The notes: generated from the letters alone by a model not told the origin. DNA of 64,000 bases from Geomonas sp. Red32 (GCF_023652955.1 NZ_JAKLOY010000001.1:620001-684000), one strand, 5' to 3'. Positions 9,281 through 19,014 are shown, counted from the first letter of the stretch. Made by a program: numbers and translations.

Positions 9281-10759
9281 ATGGACGACGACCCCAACAA
9301 GTACCCCGTCACAATCGGCGACATGGCCCGGGGAGCCTTCTGCCTGGAAACTGACGCCACCGTGGCGGAGGTCAAGGCCGCCGCCCTCGAGAGCCTTGGC
9401 CTCAGCCGCGACCAATTCCTTGCGCAAATCGCCCGCCCTGCCAATGCGTGGAAGGCCGGCCTCGAGACCCTGCACGATATCTCCCAGCTCAAACAGATGA
9501 ACGAGGTCCACCTCGCCCGGATCAGGCTGATGCGCTTCGCCGCCAGCCACACGCTGGAGGAGCTCCTCGTCGAGGCGCTCGACGAGGTGGAGCGGCTGAC
9601 CGGGAGCCGGATCGGCTTCTACCACTTCTTCGACGAGGATTCTAGCTTCGTCACCTTGAAGGCCTGGTCCACCAGGACCACCGAGACCTTCTGCAAAAGG
9701 GAGCGGGAGGGGGGACACTACGGCGTGGAACAGGCCGGGGTCTGGGTGGACTGCCTGCGGGACGGTCTCCCCTCCATCCACAACGACTACGCCACCCTGC
9801 CGCACCGCCGCGGACTCCCGGCCGGGCACGCGCCGGTGGTGAGGGAAATGGTGGTCCCGGTGTACCGCAACGGGAGGATCGTCGCTGTCTTGGGGACCGG
9901 TAACAAGCCGGCGGACTACGTGGCGGCCGATCTGCGGACGGTTTCGCTCTTCGCGGATCTTACCTGGGACATAGCCGAGCAGATGCTTATGCAGAGGGAG
10001 TTACTGGCGAGCAGGGAGGAGTTGAGGCTGGCCAACGAGCTTTTGGAGCAGCGGGTGAGCGAGAGGACCGCTGACCTGCGGGTGGCGATCCGGGAGCAGG
10101 AATCCTTCAGCTACTCGGTCTCCCACGACCTCAGGGCGCCGCTTCGCCACATCAACAGTTACGGCTCGCTGCTCATGGAGGAGTTCGGGGAGGAGATCCC
10201 GGCCGGGGCCCGCGAGTATTTATCCCGGATGACCGCCGCCTCCAGCAGGATGGGATCGCTCATCGACCACCTGCTGGAGCTTTCCCGGGTGGCGAGGGTG
10301 GAGCTCAAGCCGGTCCCGGTGGACCTGAGCCAGGTGGCGGCCGACGTGCTCGGGATGCTCAGGGAGACCGAGCCAAGCCGGCGGGTGGACGCGGCCATCG
10401 AGCCGGGGGTCGTCGTGCAGGGGGACCAGCACCTGTTGAGCCAGCTCATGGTGAACCTTTTGGAGAACGCCTGGAAGTATACCTCCCGCACCGAGACGCC
10501 CCGCATCGAGTTCGGCCGCGGGGTGCTCGACGGCGAGCCGGTCTGCTACGTGAGGGACAACGGCGCCGGCTTCGACATGAGCTACCGCTCCAACCTCTTC
10601 AAGCCCTTCGAGCGGCTGCACGGCGCCGAGTTCGAGGGGGAGGGGATCGGGCTCGCCACCGCCCACCGGATCATCGAGCGCCACGGCGGCCGGATCTGGG
10701 CCGAGGGGGCCGAGGGGAAGGGGGCAACCTTCTCCTTCACCCTTGAGCGGGCGTCGTGA
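9281..10759 (+). CDS. GAF-domain sensor histidine kinase
   Basis: A soluble kinase of about 492 residues. A short N-terminal helical domain (KYPVTIGDMARGAFCLETDATVAEV) is followed by a GAF_2-type domain (GSRIGFYHFFDEDSS to GNKPADY). A coiled coil, a phytochrome-type HisKA (FSYSVSHDLRAPLRHI, His282 by this start) and an HATPase_c domain complete it. I prefer ATG 9281, which has GGAG 5 bases upstream, over the in-frame ATG 9245. There is no receiver. The catalytic half is nearly collinear with that of the 4927-6792 kinase, so the two are paralogues with swapped input domains. The 3' end overlaps the convergent HD gene by 23 bases. Confidence 0.88.
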   Translation: MDDDPNKYPVTIGDMARGAFCLETDATVAEVKAAALESLGLSRDQFLAQIARPANAWKAGLETLHDISQLKQMNEVHLARIRLMRFAASHTLEELLVEALDEVERLTGSRIGFYHFFDEDSSFVTLKAWSTRTTETFCKREREGGHYGVEQAGVWVDCLRDGLPSIHNDYATLPHRRGLPAGHAPVVREMVVPVYRNGRIVAVLGTGNKPADYVAADLRTVSLFADLTWDIAEQMLMQRELLASREELRLANELLEQRVSERTADLRVAIREQESFSYSVSHDLRAPLRHINSYGSLLMEEFGEEIPAGAREYLSRMTAASSRMGSLIDHLLELSRVARVELKPVPVDLSQVAADVLGMLRETEPSRRVDAAIEPGVVVQGDQHLLSQLMVNLLENAWKYTSRTETPRIEFGRGVLDGEPVCYVRDNGAGFDMSYRSNLFKPFERLHGAEFEGEGIGLATAHRIIERHGGRIWAEGAEGKGATFSFTLERAS

Positions 10760-11327
10760 ACCACCCCTTTTCCCGCTCCTTCGCGAGCCTCGCCTCCAGG
10801 TAATCCCAGAGGGCCGGGCACCCCCTCCGGATCGGGGGACCGATCCGGTTGACGACCTGCTCGTAGCCGATGCCGTTTTCGCACCAGCTCTGGCCGTTTT
10901 GGGCCAGGTTCAAGAGGGCCGGCATGGCCCGGTCGGCCGCGTGGGCGAAGACCGCCTCGGGAGTCGCCTCCTCGTCGAACTCGAGCCAGAGCCCCAGGAA
11001 GTGGGAGCGGTGCGGCTCGTCGAGGAGGCCGAAGATCCGCTCCACCGCCCGCCGTTCCGCCTCCTTGCGCTCCTCCCATCCCCCCACCGCGTAGACGATG
11101 ACGTCGCCGGTGTCGATCTCACCGATGTCGTGGACCAGGAGCATGCCGATCACCCGGCGGATGTCGACCGGCTCGGCCGCGTACTGCTCCAGCGACCAGG
11201 CGAGCATGGCAATCTGCCAGCTGTGCTCCGCCGAGTTCTCGAAACGCGAAAGCCCAAGGGGCTTGTTCTTCCTGGTCACCCCCTTGAGCTTGTCCAACTC
11301 CAGTATGAAATCGACCACCTGCTGCAC
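10737..11327 (-). CDS. HD-domain phosphohydrolase (YfbR-like)
   Basis: The 196-residue protein has the HD metal site: His35 in AEHSWQ, His66-Asp67 in LLVHDIGEIDTGD, and a distal Asp in AADRAM. This arrangement and length match the HD_3/YfbR group, which includes 5'-deoxynucleotidases acting on nucleoside monophosphates. The start is GTG 11327, preceded by AGAGGAG lying inside the end of mscL. The gene begins 4 bases after the mscL stop, so it is probably translationally linked to it. The exact substrate is not shown by the sequence. The 3' end overlaps the convergent kinase gene by 23 bases. Confidence 0.8.
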   Translation of the reverse strand: MQQVVDFILELDKLKGVTRKNKPLGLSRFENSAEHSWQIAMLAWSLEQYAAEPVDIRRVIGMLLVHDIGEIDTGDVIVYAVGGWEERKEAERRAVERIFGLLDEPHRSHFLGLWLEFDEEATPEAVFAHAADRAMPALLNLAQNGQSWCENGIGYEQVVNRIGPPIRRGCPALWDYLEARLAKEREKGWFTTPAQG

Positions 11328-11331
11328 GCCG

Positions 11332-11727
11332 TCATCTCCTCTCTTTCAATAGATCCCTGATCTCGGTCAGGAGCTCCTGGTCCTTGGTGGGGCCGGGAGG
11401 CGGGGGAGACTCCTGCCTTCTGAGCCGGTTGAACCCCTTGACCGCCAGGAATACCACGAAAGCGATGACGACGAAATCGATAATCGTGTTGATGAACTTG
11501 CCGTAGCTGATCAGGACCGGCGGCTTGGCCCCCACCCCCTCCTTGATTACCACCGCGAGGTGGGTGAAATCGACCCCGCCGAGGAGCACCCCGACGGGCG
11601 GCATCACCACGTCGGCCACGAGCGACGAAACGATCTTGCCGAAGGCGGCCCCGATGATGACACCGACGGCCAGGTCAACTACGTTCCCCTTGACGGCGAA
11701 TTCCTTGAACTCCTTCATCATCCCCAT
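11332..11727 (-). CDS. mscL: Large-conductance mechanosensitive channel MscL
   Basis: The 131-residue protein has the hallmark N-terminus ([31 protein letters not shown]) with the pore-lining first membrane helix. A periplasmic loop, a second helix ([23 protein letters not shown]) and a charged C-terminal helix follow. It opens under membrane tension to release solutes on osmotic downshock. ATG 11727 has GAAAGGAGG 5-8 bases upstream; the open frame extends further upstream but only as non-coding sequence. The HD hydrolase gene follows after 4 bases, forming a two-gene operon. The length and hydrophobic pattern match the family. Confidence 0.96.
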   Translation of the reverse strand: MGMMKEFKEFAVKGNVVDLAVGVIIGAAFGKIVSSLVADVVMPPVGVLLGGVDFTHLAVVIKEGVGAKPPVLISYGKFINTIIDFVVIAFVVFLAVKGFNRLRRQESPPPPGPTKDQELLTEIRDLLKERR

Positions 11728-11987
11728 ACTTCCTCCTTTCACAGCCGGGCATGGCACTGTCTCAGGCGCTCCCGGTGAAGTCACCGGCGCGCCGTTACCT
11801 GGATCAGGCATTCTATGGATTGATTGATCTTCTGAATTGTACACCACAATGAGCGGGTTTTCCGGTGCGGGAGGAACGTAGACGGGATTATCGGGCGAGC
11901 TTGAGGCAATGCCGTTGCGGCACCAGCTATCTGGGCTATGCTTTTGAACGGGACTTTCCACTACTGAAATAGATAAAGGAGCATGTC

Positions 11988-12359
11988 ATGAGGAATCCTG
12001 CGGGATGGTTCGAGATATACGTTCAGGACATGGAGCGGGCCAAGAGGTTCTACGGCACGGTTTTCCAGGTGGAATTCCAGGAGCTCGGCCCCATGCCCGG
12101 CCTGGAGCTTTGGTCCTTCCCGAGCGACATGACCAGTTACGGGGCGGGGGGTGCGCTGGTCAAGATGCCGGGGGTCTCCTCCGGGGGGAACTCGACCATC
12201 GTCTACTTCAGCTGTGAGGACTGCTCGGTCGAAGAGGGGCGGGTGGCCGGCGCCGGCGGCAAGGTCGAGAAGCCGAAGATGTCGATCGGCAAGTACGGTT
12301 TCATCTCCCTCGTCTATGACAGCGAAGGGAACATGATCGGCCTCCACTCCCTGAAATAG
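11988..12359 (+). CDS. Glyoxalase/VOC-superfamily protein
   Basis: The 123-residue protein has the vicinal oxygen chelate fold: GWFEIYVQDMERAKRFYGTVF at the start and a C-terminal strand ending GNMIGLHS. Such small proteins often dimerise and bind a divalent metal or small molecule; many are annotated only as VOC proteins. The N-terminal metal-ligand His is replaced by Glu (WFEI), as in many non-glyoxalase-I members. ATG 11988 has AAAGGAGC 9 bases upstream. An overlapping ATG at 11983 gives only a two-codon frame. The promoter and substrate are unknown. It appears to be a single gene on the plus strand. Confidence 0.82.
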   Translation: MRNPAGWFEIYVQDMERAKRFYGTVFQVEFQELGPMPGLELWSFPSDMTSYGAGGALVKMPGVSSGGNSTIVYFSCEDCSVEEGRVAGAGGKVEKPKMSIGKYGFISLVYDSEGNMIGLHSLK

Positions 12360-12419
12360 AGGTCATCGTGGAGCCCCCCCGGCCACCAGCGCTCCTGTGT
12401 ACGCCAGCGCAACCAGGTC

Positions 12420-12440
12420 CCCTCCCCTTCAAGGGGAGGG
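12420..12440. repeat. G/C-rich inverted repeat (REP-like, half element)
   Basis: CCCTCCCCTT and AAGGGGAGGG form 10-bp arms around one base, followed by ACAGGGTGAGG. The same core with similar flanks occurs at 50290-50400, so this is one arm of a dispersed element. Here it sits directly upstream of the outer-membrane barrel gene, and its right flank seems to serve as the ribosome binding region for ATG 12452. Confidence 0.7.
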
Positions 12441-12451
12441 ACAGGGTGAGG

Positions 12452-13702
12452 ATGGGGCTAATATCCCTCTTCGCCCTCCTCCCCCTCCTGGCCGGCGCCG
12501 CCCCCGCCCATGCCGACACCTCCCCCGAGCCCTACCGCACCCCGCTGGCCGGGGAGCAGTGCGACATCGAGTGCTTAGGCAAACACTACCTGGTCGCCAC
12601 CCGCAACCGCGACAACACCCTGGCGGCTGTGCTCGGGGGCTCGTTCTTCGTTCCGGATCTCGGCGGCCACGAATTCATACCGATCGGCGCCTTCTACTTG
12701 AAGCACCGCTGGAACGACACCCGCCTGAGGGGAACCTTCAGCGGGTTCGTCAACGACGTCGACCTCTCCCAAAGCAAGGGCGAGCTGCAGTTTCTCTGGC
12801 ACGTCGACAACACCACCATCCCCTTCACCCGCATGGAAATCGACAACGGCCGCGAGGTGGCGGGGAGCGCCCTGGAGTGGGGGAACTTCGGCGGGCGGAT
12901 GGGGGTCGGGCTCCGGCTCCCGGTATCCCCCTCCCAGATCGACAACGACCTCCGCCTGCAGTTCTTCTACCAGGTGCAATACCTCTACAACCGGAGGGTG
13001 GACGAGACCGCGCCGGAGGTGAAGCTCCCCCCCGACACCGTGGTCCACGGCCCCCTGGTGCGGGTCCGTTACGACGGCATGCGCAGAAACCTGATGGAGC
13101 TCCCCCACGAAGGGATGGCCGGGGGGCTCGACGTGGAAATCGCCCAGCGGGCACACTGGTCGGATGCCTCCTATGGCGGGCCGGTGCTCTCCGCCAACGA
13201 TACCCGCCAGTACCTCAAGCTCTCCGGCTACCTCACCGTCGCCACCGGCCTCCCCGGCCTCTCCGAAAAGAACCGGCTGCTGGCGAGCTTCAACGGCGGC
13301 TTCACCCCCTACGGCACCCTCGACCGCTTCTCCGCCTACCGGATCGGCGGCGGTCCCATCCCCTCCGAGGCCGACGACCTCGACCGGCTCGTGTATCCCG
13401 GTGCCGTCTTCGGGCAGTATCCCGCCTCCGATTACCTCATCGGCGCCCTGGAATACCGGCGCGAAATCTTCTCCTTCCTCTATCTCCACCTGCGCGGCAC
13501 CCATGCCTGGGTCCGGCGCGAGCTCTTCTCCGACCCGTCGCGCAACTTCGACGAGGGGGAAGGGAATGCCGTCTCGGCCGGCGTCACCAGCGGGTTCCTG
13601 TTTCAATCGGAGCTCCACCTGGAATACGCCTACGACTCGGGAATGCTGAGGCACGGCACGAGCGGTGGCAGCGCCCTCGTGCTCTGGTCAAAGTCCTTCT
13701 GA
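12452..13702 (+). CDS. Outer-membrane beta-barrel protein, unknown family
   Basis: A 416-residue protein with a signal peptide (MGLISLFALLPLLAGAAPAHA) followed by alternating amphipathic strands rich in Tyr, Phe and Arg. It ends in a strand with a terminal aromatic (ALVLWSKSF), typical of outer-membrane barrels. I chose ATG 12452 because the signal peptide begins there and GGGGAGGG/GTGAGG precede it; the frame is open upstream to 12368, but that part is the repeat at 12420. I do not recognise the family. Two Cys near the mature N-terminus (EQCDIECLG) could form a disulfide. Its role in transport or adhesion cannot be stated. Confidence 0.75.
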   Translation: MGLISLFALLPLLAGAAPAHADTSPEPYRTPLAGEQCDIECLGKHYLVATRNRDNTLAAVLGGSFFVPDLGGHEFIPIGAFYLKHRWNDTRLRGTFSGFVNDVDLSQSKGELQFLWHVDNTTIPFTRMEIDNGREVAGSALEWGNFGGRMGVGLRLPVSPSQIDNDLRLQFFYQVQYLYNRRVDETAPEVKLPPDTVVHGPLVRVRYDGMRRNLMELPHEGMAGGLDVEIAQRAHWSDASYGGPVLSANDTRQYLKLSGYLTVATGLPGLSEKNRLLASFNGGFTPYGTLDRFSAYRIGGGPIPSEADDLDRLVYPGAVFGQYPASDYLIGALEYRREIFSFLYLHLRGTHAWVRRELFSDPSRNFDEGEGNAVSAGVTSGFLFQSELHLEYAYDSGMLRHGTSGGSALVLWSKSF

Positions 13703-13862
13703 CCTCTGTCATAGCGCTCCCATGGCAAGGCACGGCATCCCCGCCCACAGTCAAAAGGCCAGAAGCGAACCCTCACAGCGCTAGCTCCGGTATAAATTTT
13801 TCTCACAAATACGGCACAACAGACTGATCTACAAAGCATATCACTATGATAATAATTTTCAC

Positions 13863-13890
13863 TTGCATCAAAGCGCAGGGGGGCTATACT
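13863..13890 (+). promoter_or_regulatory. Candidate sigma-70 promoter for the small secreted protein
   Basis: TTGCAT at 13863-13868 and TATACT at 13885-13890 are separated by 16 bases, giving a predicted start near 13897 and a leader of about 40 bases. The surrounding stretch 13780-13937 is AT-rich compared with its surroundings, as expected for a promoter region. Confidence 0.5.
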
Positions 13891-13937
13891 TCTAGTATGC
13901 CGATACCACTTCCTATTGACACAATGGAGGTCACCCC

Positions 13938-14255
13938 ATGAAACCCATAGCCAAGAAAATTGCCATTTTCACCGCCACGACGCTCCTCTCTGCCTTGCCG
14001 GCCTTCGCCGGTGACATGGGATGGTCGGGGACGGACCAGGGGACCAGCGGCAACGGCGTCCAGAAAAACGAATGCCTGCTGGTAGCCCATAACTGCAACG
14101 GCACGATCTACGACCTGCCGCAGCGGATCGAGAAACTGCAGCGCGAGATCAACAAGGGGACCGCGGTGTACACCCCGGCGGAACTGAACTACCTCAAACG
14201 GGAGCTCAAAGAAGACACCGATATGTTCAGCAACATGACGGAAGGGGGAGCCTAA
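13938..14255 (+). CDS. Small secreted protein of unknown function
   Basis: A 105-residue protein with a signal peptide (MKPIAKKIAIFTATTLLSALPAFA). The mature part contains a Cys pair (NECLLVAHNC) and a charged helical C-terminal half. The start ATG 13938 follows TGGAGGTCACCCC. It has its own candidate promoter at 13863 and is followed by a terminator at 14305, so it is a single-gene transcript. I do not recognise a named family. The two Cys 7 residues apart may form a disulfide in the periplasm. Confidence 0.8.
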   Translation: MKPIAKKIAIFTATTLLSALPAFAGDMGWSGTDQGTSGNGVQKNECLLVAHNCNGTIYDLPQRIEKLQREINKGTAVYTPAELNYLKRELKEDTDMFSNMTEGGA

Positions 14256-14304
14256 GCGGCCGCGCCTAGAGTTGTCTGCCCCTGAGTGAGGGGATTGTGG
14301 ACGC

Positions 14305-14335
14305 GGGGGGCTTGCCAATCAGCCCCCCCTTTTTG
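14305..14335 (+). terminator. Rho-independent terminator after the small secreted protein
   Basis: GGGGGGCT (14305-14312) pairs with AGCCCCCC (14321-14328) around an 8-base loop and is followed by CTTTTTG. Confidence 0.85.
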
Positions 14336-14357
14336 TGGGAACATTTTGGGTAAGACG

Positions 14358-14405
14358 GAGACGGCGGGTCGATCCTTAGTTGGTTCGGCCCGCCGTCTCG
14401 TTTTT
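14358..14405 (+). terminator. Second rho-independent terminator
   Basis: GAGACGGCGGG (14358-14368) pairs with CCCGCCGTCTC (14389-14399), giving an 11-bp perfect stem followed by GTTTTTC. It lies between convergent genes, just after the terminator at 14305. Confidence 0.8.
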
Positions 14406-14474
14406 CAAGGAGGGAGCGTCCGGGAGGCCCGCCGTGCGGAACCTCCCCTTTTTCTTGCCGTGCGGAACGGATCT

Positions 14475-16103
14475 TTACAGCCTGAAGTGGACCATGAGCC
14501 CCTTCATGTCGTCGCTTAAACGGGTGAGGGTCGCGGAGGCGCCCGCGGTCTCCTGCGCGCCGCGCGAGGTCTCCTGGGTCGCCTCCGAAATCCGGAGGAT
14601 GTTCCCGGAGATGTCGTTGGTGGTGGCCGTCTGTTCTTCGATGGCGCAGGCGATCTGGTTCACCTGGCCGGTCACCGCCTGGACCTGGTCCAGGATGTCT
14701 TTCAGGCTCCGCTCGAGAAGCTCGGCCTCGGCCGCCTCGTGCTCGGTACCCCGCACCCCCTCCTCCATGGAGGCGATGGCCTGCCGGGTCTCCTGCTGGA
14801 TCCCCTTGATCATCTCGCCGATCTCGCGGGTGGCGCGGGTGGTCCGCTCGGCCAGCGCCCGCACCTCGTCGGCCACCACGGCGAACCCGCGTCCCTGCTC
14901 GCCGGCCCGGGCCGCCTCGATGGCCGCATTCAAGGCCAGGAGGTTCGTCTGATCGGCGATGTCCTCGATGGTGGAGACGATGTCGCCGATCTTGTCGGAA
15001 CGCTCGCCCAGCGAAGAGATCGCCTCCGCGCTCTTCCTGGTCAGCCCGCCCCGCGCCTTGATCCCTTCCACCGTGTGGCGCACGGTCTCGAACCCTCTCT
15101 CGGTAAGCGAAGCGGCCTCCTTGGCGCTGGTGGCCGCCATGTGGCAGTTGTTGGCGATCTCCATGCTGGTCGCCGCCATCTCCTCGCTGGCGTTGGCCAC
15201 GCTGGTGGCTTCCCCGGCTACCTGCTCCGAGCTCCCCGCCACCTTCTCGGAGGCGTTGTTGAGCTGATGGGCGGCCTGGGTGAGCGACGCGGTGGTCTCC
15301 TGCACCGCCGAGACGGTACGGGCGATCTTCTCGATGAACTCGTTGAGGGCGGCGGCGGTATCGGCGAACTCGTCGGATCCCTCTACCGCAAGCCTTTTGC
15401 TCAGGTCTCCCTCGCCTGAGGAGATGTCGCGCAGCCGGGAGAGGAGCTGCTTCATCGGCTTATCGATGACCTTCATGAGGATGAAGAGCAGCAGGTTGGC
15501 GACCAGCAGCGAGAGCACCAGCGCCACCACGGTGACGGTGAAGTTTGAACGGGTGAACTTGTTGAGGGCAATCTTCTGCTGCTGGAGGTTCTGCTTGGAG
15601 GTGTCCTGCAGGGCCTGGATGATGTCCTTTATCCCGCGCCAGCTCGGGGTCTCCTTGCTCTTCAGCTCCTCCACAGCCGCCGGGACCTGCCCGCCCCGCG
15701 CGAGGGCGATGATGGACTTCTGCAGCGCGGTATGCTGCTCATACTGCCCCTGCAGCTTCTCCATGAGCGCCGGAATCCCCTCCATTCCCGCCGAGAGCTT
15801 CACGGTCTCCGCCTCCAGGGTCTGGAGGTCCGCCACCGCCTTCTGGTAATTGGCCATCGCCTTGTCGTCGGCCGGGTTGAGTACGACATTGCGGATCGCC
15901 TGCTCGGCCTGGAGCCCCTGAGCCTGGATCTTGAAAAGCGTCTGCCCTACCCCCTGGTACTTTTCGGTGTACTCGGAAAACCGCCGCTCGCTCCCTTTTA
16001 GTCCGCTGTACGAGATCCCGAGAAGTACCAGCATGATGGCTGAAACGAGGGCAGCGAAAACGGAGAACTTCGAGAACAGGCGAAGATTCAAAAAGATTGA
16101 CAT
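14475..16103 (-). CDS. Methyl-accepting chemotaxis protein
   Basis: The 542-residue receptor has an N-terminal membrane helix (about 11-30), a helical periplasmic domain of about 155 residues resembling a four-helix bundle, and a second membrane helix near 190-212. A HAMP domain and a long cytoplasmic coiled coil follow, with the conserved signalling tip ([20 protein letters not shown], near 385-410). The tip binds CheA/CheW. The ligand is not evident. The start ATG 16103 has AAAGGGG upstream. Its last residues (MVHFRL) resemble those of the partial receptor at 63664 (LVRQFRLA). Confidence 0.95.
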   Translation of the reverse strand: MSIFLNLRLFSKFSVFAALVSAIMLVLLGISYSGLKGSERRFSEYTEKYQGVGQTLFKIQAQGLQAEQAIRNVVLNPADDKAMANYQKAVADLQTLEAETVKLSAGMEGIPALMEKLQGQYEQHTALQKSIIALARGGQVPAAVEELKSKETPSWRGIKDIIQALQDTSKQNLQQQKIALNKFTRSNFTVTVVALVLSLLVANLLLFILMKVIDKPMKQLLSRLRDISSGEGDLSKRLAVEGSDEFADTAAALNEFIEKIARTVSAVQETTASLTQAAHQLNNASEKVAGSSEQVAGEATSVANASEEMAATSMEIANNCHMAATSAKEAASLTERGFETVRHTVEGIKARGGLTRKSAEAISSLGERSDKIGDIVSTIEDIADQTNLLALNAAIEAARAGEQGRGFAVVADEVRALAERTTRATREIGEMIKGIQQETRQAIASMEEGVRGTEHEAAEAELLERSLKDILDQVQAVTGQVNQIACAIEEQTATTNDISGNILRISEATQETSRGAQETAGASATLTRLSDDMKGLMVHFRL

Positions 16104-16317
16104 AGCTGTACCCCTTTGTACCTAAAAGATCCTACTTATTGCCGCAATTACTTGGTCGAAGGATTCGCCGACACAGGGTAAACGAGTGGATAAGTCACTC
16201 GCCTGCTCTTCTGCTGACAGTTATCGGTATGGAATGTGGCAACCTTAAGAGAAAAAACGGGAGGCGGGAAGCGATGCTATGACAGGCGGATTAGCGGAGC
16301 GGGGAATGAAGTCGTAC

Positions 16318-17826
16318 TTAACGGCGGCCGTCGACGGAGGCCCGTCCCGTTGGCACTGCTGGCCGGGACTGCAGTTTGGGTGAAGGGGCGGGGCCGGGGC
16401 CATAGAGATCCAGCGGGGGCACGGTCTCCTGGAGGAGGGCGATGGTCTCCGGGGACTCGGCCAGGTTCAGCCCGAGATCGGCCTCTTCGCGCAGCTCCGC
16501 CTCCCTTCCCGCCGGCGGTTTCGGCAGCACCACCCACTGGGCGGCCAGCGCCGCCGCCTCCTCGACTTCGACCGAGTTGAGCGTCGACTCCATCTCCCCC
16601 TTCAGTCTGGCGGCGGTGGCGTTCCCCTTGGCCGCGGCGATAGTCAGCCACTTGAGGCCCTCCACGTCGTTGCGCTCCATGTAGCGGCCGCGGGAGTTGG
16701 AGATTCCCAGCCAGACCTGGGCATGGTCGTAGCCGTAGTCGGCCGCCCGGTGTATCCATTTGAGCCCCAGGGTGGTGTCCTTGCCGGTCCCGGTTCCCTC
16801 CAGGTACATGAACGCTACCTCGGGAAAGGAGTCGAGATCGCCGTTTTCCGCCGCCGCGAGGTACCAGCGGAAGGCGTCCTGGGGACTTCTGGCCACGCCC
16901 ACGCCGGTGCGGTAGAGGACGGCAAGATTCCGCTGGGCCAGGGGATCGTTCTGCCGCGCGCTCAACTGGAACCAGGCGGCGGCCTCCCGCGGGTTTCTTT
17001 CCATCCCGCTCCCTTTGAGAAACATGAGGCCGAGAAGCCGCTGCGCGCGGCCGTCGCCCTGGTCGGCGGCCAAGTGGAGGTAGCGGTAGGCGTCCTCGTA
17101 CCTTTGGCAGAGCAGGAGAAAGCTTCCCAGGTAGAGCTGGGAGGAGACCCTCCCCCGCTCGGCGGTCAGGGTGTAGTACCTAAGCACCGAGTAGCGGATG
17201 ATCTGGGCGTAGGGCTTGAGCTCCCGGGCCGGTTGCTGTTCCCCCGCCAGCCGGTACAGCCGTATCGCCTCGGACGGGTCCCGGACGACGCCCCCTTCGC
17301 CGCTCTCGTAGAGGAGGGCGAGCCCGCATTGCCCCCCCGGGTTCCCCTGATCGGCCGCCTGTTTGAACCAGCGGAAGGCTTCCGCGACGTTGCGGGGGCC
17401 GGCGAGCCCGAGGTAGTTGATGGCACCGAGGTAGAACTGGCCGTCGGCGTTCCCTCTGGTGGCGGAGGCAGCGAGGAGCTCGATGGCCTTCTTGAGGTCC
17501 CGGTGGGGGGGCTTGGCCTTCAGGTAGGGAACCGCGGCCTGGAATTTTTCCCGCGCGATCACCGCTGCGGTATCGCCGGCGGCGGCCGGGGCAGTGGACG
17601 AAGCCGGGGCAGAGGATGAAGCCGACGCGGAGTCCTTCCCGGCGGGAGCGCCATCTCCCTGCACCTTTCCGTATTTCTCCAGCACCGCGGGAGGGACCTC
17701 GCGGGGATCGGTCACAGCATGAGAGCCGCGCTCGTCCTCCCACACGTAGATCTCGGCGAGCGAACGGGACGCCATAGCCACCAGCAACCAGGCCGCCAAT
17801 ACCGGAATTGCCGCTCCCTTCACCAT
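16318..17826 (-). CDS. Secreted Sel1-repeat protein with N-terminal DUF4124-like domain
   Basis: The 502-residue protein starts with a signal peptide and a short domain (EIYVWEDERGSHAVTDPREVP) of the DUF4124 type. At least six Sel1-like TPR repeats follow; typical units include GNADGQFYLGAINYLGLAGP, QGNPGGQCGLALLYESGEGG and YGYDHAQVWLGISNSRG. Such repeats form a right-handed superhelix that binds other proteins. The tail is Pro-rich. ATG 17826 has AAGGGGTGAGG upstream. It is probably a periplasmic scaffold. The partner is unknown, and the neighbouring chemotaxis receptor and HD-GYP regulator give no firm clue. Confidence 0.85.
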   Translation of the reverse strand: MVKGAAIPVLAAWLLVAMASRSLAEIYVWEDERGSHAVTDPREVPPAVLEKYGKVQGDGAPAGKDSASASSSAPASSTAPAAAGDTAAVIAREKFQAAVPYLKAKPPHRDLKKAIELLAASATRGNADGQFYLGAINYLGLAGPRNVAEAFRWFKQAADQGNPGGQCGLALLYESGEGGVVRDPSEAIRLYRLAGEQQPARELKPYAQIIRYSVLRYYTLTAERGRVSSQLYLGSFLLLCQRYEDAYRYLHLAADQGDGRAQRLLGLMFLKGSGMERNPREAAAWFQLSARQNDPLAQRNLAVLYRTGVGVARSPQDAFRWYLAAAENGDLDSFPEVAFMYLEGTGTGKDTTLGLKWIHRAADYGYDHAQVWLGISNSRGRYMERNDVEGLKWLTIAAAKGNATAARLKGEMESTLNSVEVEEAAALAAQWVVLPKPPAGREAELREEADLGLNLAESPETIALLQETVPPLDLYGPGPAPSPKLQSRPAVPTGRASVDGRR

Positions 17827-18054
17827 GGATCGAGTACCTCACCCCTTAGTCAGTCACACCGTCACGCAGCCGTTATAAATACAAAATGGTGGCTGAAGCA
17901 AGACCAAAGTCACTACCTCCCTCCGGCGCGCCCCGGCGGCGTATCTTTGAAACCGATTCAAGATTTCCCGAGAATGTGCCGATAGGAGTATCCGGTTCCC
18001 CGTGAGCCAGTCCGCAGAGTCGATCAGCCGATCTCCTGCGCGATAGGAGGTCGA

Positions 18055-19014
18055 ATGACATTCCCTGAGAGAAAACTTGATTCGGTACTGTTCGTAGACG
18101 ACGAAAAGAGCTACCTGACCTACACGAGCGAACTCTTCTCCGGCCGGGGGATCGAGGTGCTGACCGCCTCGTCGGCGCTGGAGGCACTCGACCTCATCCG
18201 GGCGCACCAGGTGGCCGTGGTGGTCTCGGACAACGAGATGCCCGGGATGCAGGGGATCGAGCTGCTGGCGGAGATCAAGAAACTCTCCCCCGACACGGTG
18301 AAGATCATGGTGACCGGCCACGCGAGCCTCGCCACCGCCCTGGCCGCCATCAACAGCGGCGAGGTCTTCCGCTTCGTCCTCAAGCCGTGGAAGAAGGGGG
18401 ATATGCTGCGCGCGGTGAAGGAGGGGCTCAGGAGGTTCCGGGTCCAGCAGTCCCTGAAGCGCGAGGACGAGTTTATCCTCCACTCGCTCGCCCAGACCAT
18501 CGAGTTGAAGGACGCCAGCACCAAGGGGCATTGCGACCGGGTCGCTACCCTGGCGCTGAAGCTCTCCGAGGCCCTCGGGATCCCGGACGACGTCCGCCGC
18601 CAGATCAGGTACGGGAGCTGGCTCCACGACTGCGGCAAGATCGGCGTCCCCGAGCATATCCTCAACGCCGAGCGGAGTCTCACCGAGGAGGAACAGACCG
18701 TCATCCGCAAGCACCCCGAATGGGGTTGCGACGTGGTCAAGAAAGCCAACCTCTCCCAGACCGTCCAGGAGATCGTGCTCTACCACCACGAGCGCTTCGA
18801 CGGCAAGGGATACCCGGCGGGACTGCAGTCGAAGTCGATCCCCATCGAAGCGCAGATCGTCTCCGCCGCCGACATCTGCGACGCCCTCACCATGGACCGC
18901 CCCTACCGCAAAGGATTCACCCTCCCCGAGGCCAAGGCCATCATCCGCTCCATGTCCGGCAGCAATCTCGACCCCTTCCTGGTCGGCAAGCTCATGAAAG
19001 TCCTGGACAACTGA
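18055..19014 (+). CDS. Response regulator with HD-GYP phosphodiesterase domain (RpfG-like)
   Basis: The 319-residue protein has an N-terminal receiver (phosphoacceptor Asp59 in VVVSDNEMPG) and a C-terminal HD-GYP domain. The metal ligands are in HCDRVATLA, WLHDCGKIGVP and YHHERFDGKGYP, with the HD and GYP signatures intact. Such proteins hydrolyse cyclic di-GMP, or in some Geobacter lineages the related cyclic GMP-AMP, when phosphorylated. No kinase is adjacent. ATG 18055 follows a GGAGGTCGA site. It opposes the diguanylate cyclase at 8054 in second-messenger direction. A 9-bp tandem repeat follows its stop. Confidence 0.92.
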   Translation: MTFPERKLDSVLFVDDEKSYLTYTSELFSGRGIEVLTASSALEALDLIRAHQVAVVVSDNEMPGMQGIELLAEIKKLSPDTVKIMVTGHASLATALAAINSGEVFRFVLKPWKKGDMLRAVKEGLRRFRVQQSLKREDEFILHSLAQTIELKDASTKGHCDRVATLALKLSEALGIPDDVRRQIRYGSWLHDCGKIGVPEHILNAERSLTEEEQTVIRKHPEWGCDVVKKANLSQTVQEIVLYHHERFDGKGYPAGLQSKSIPIEAQIVSAADICDALTMDRPYRKGFTLPEAKAIIRSMSGSNLDPFLVGKLMKVLDN

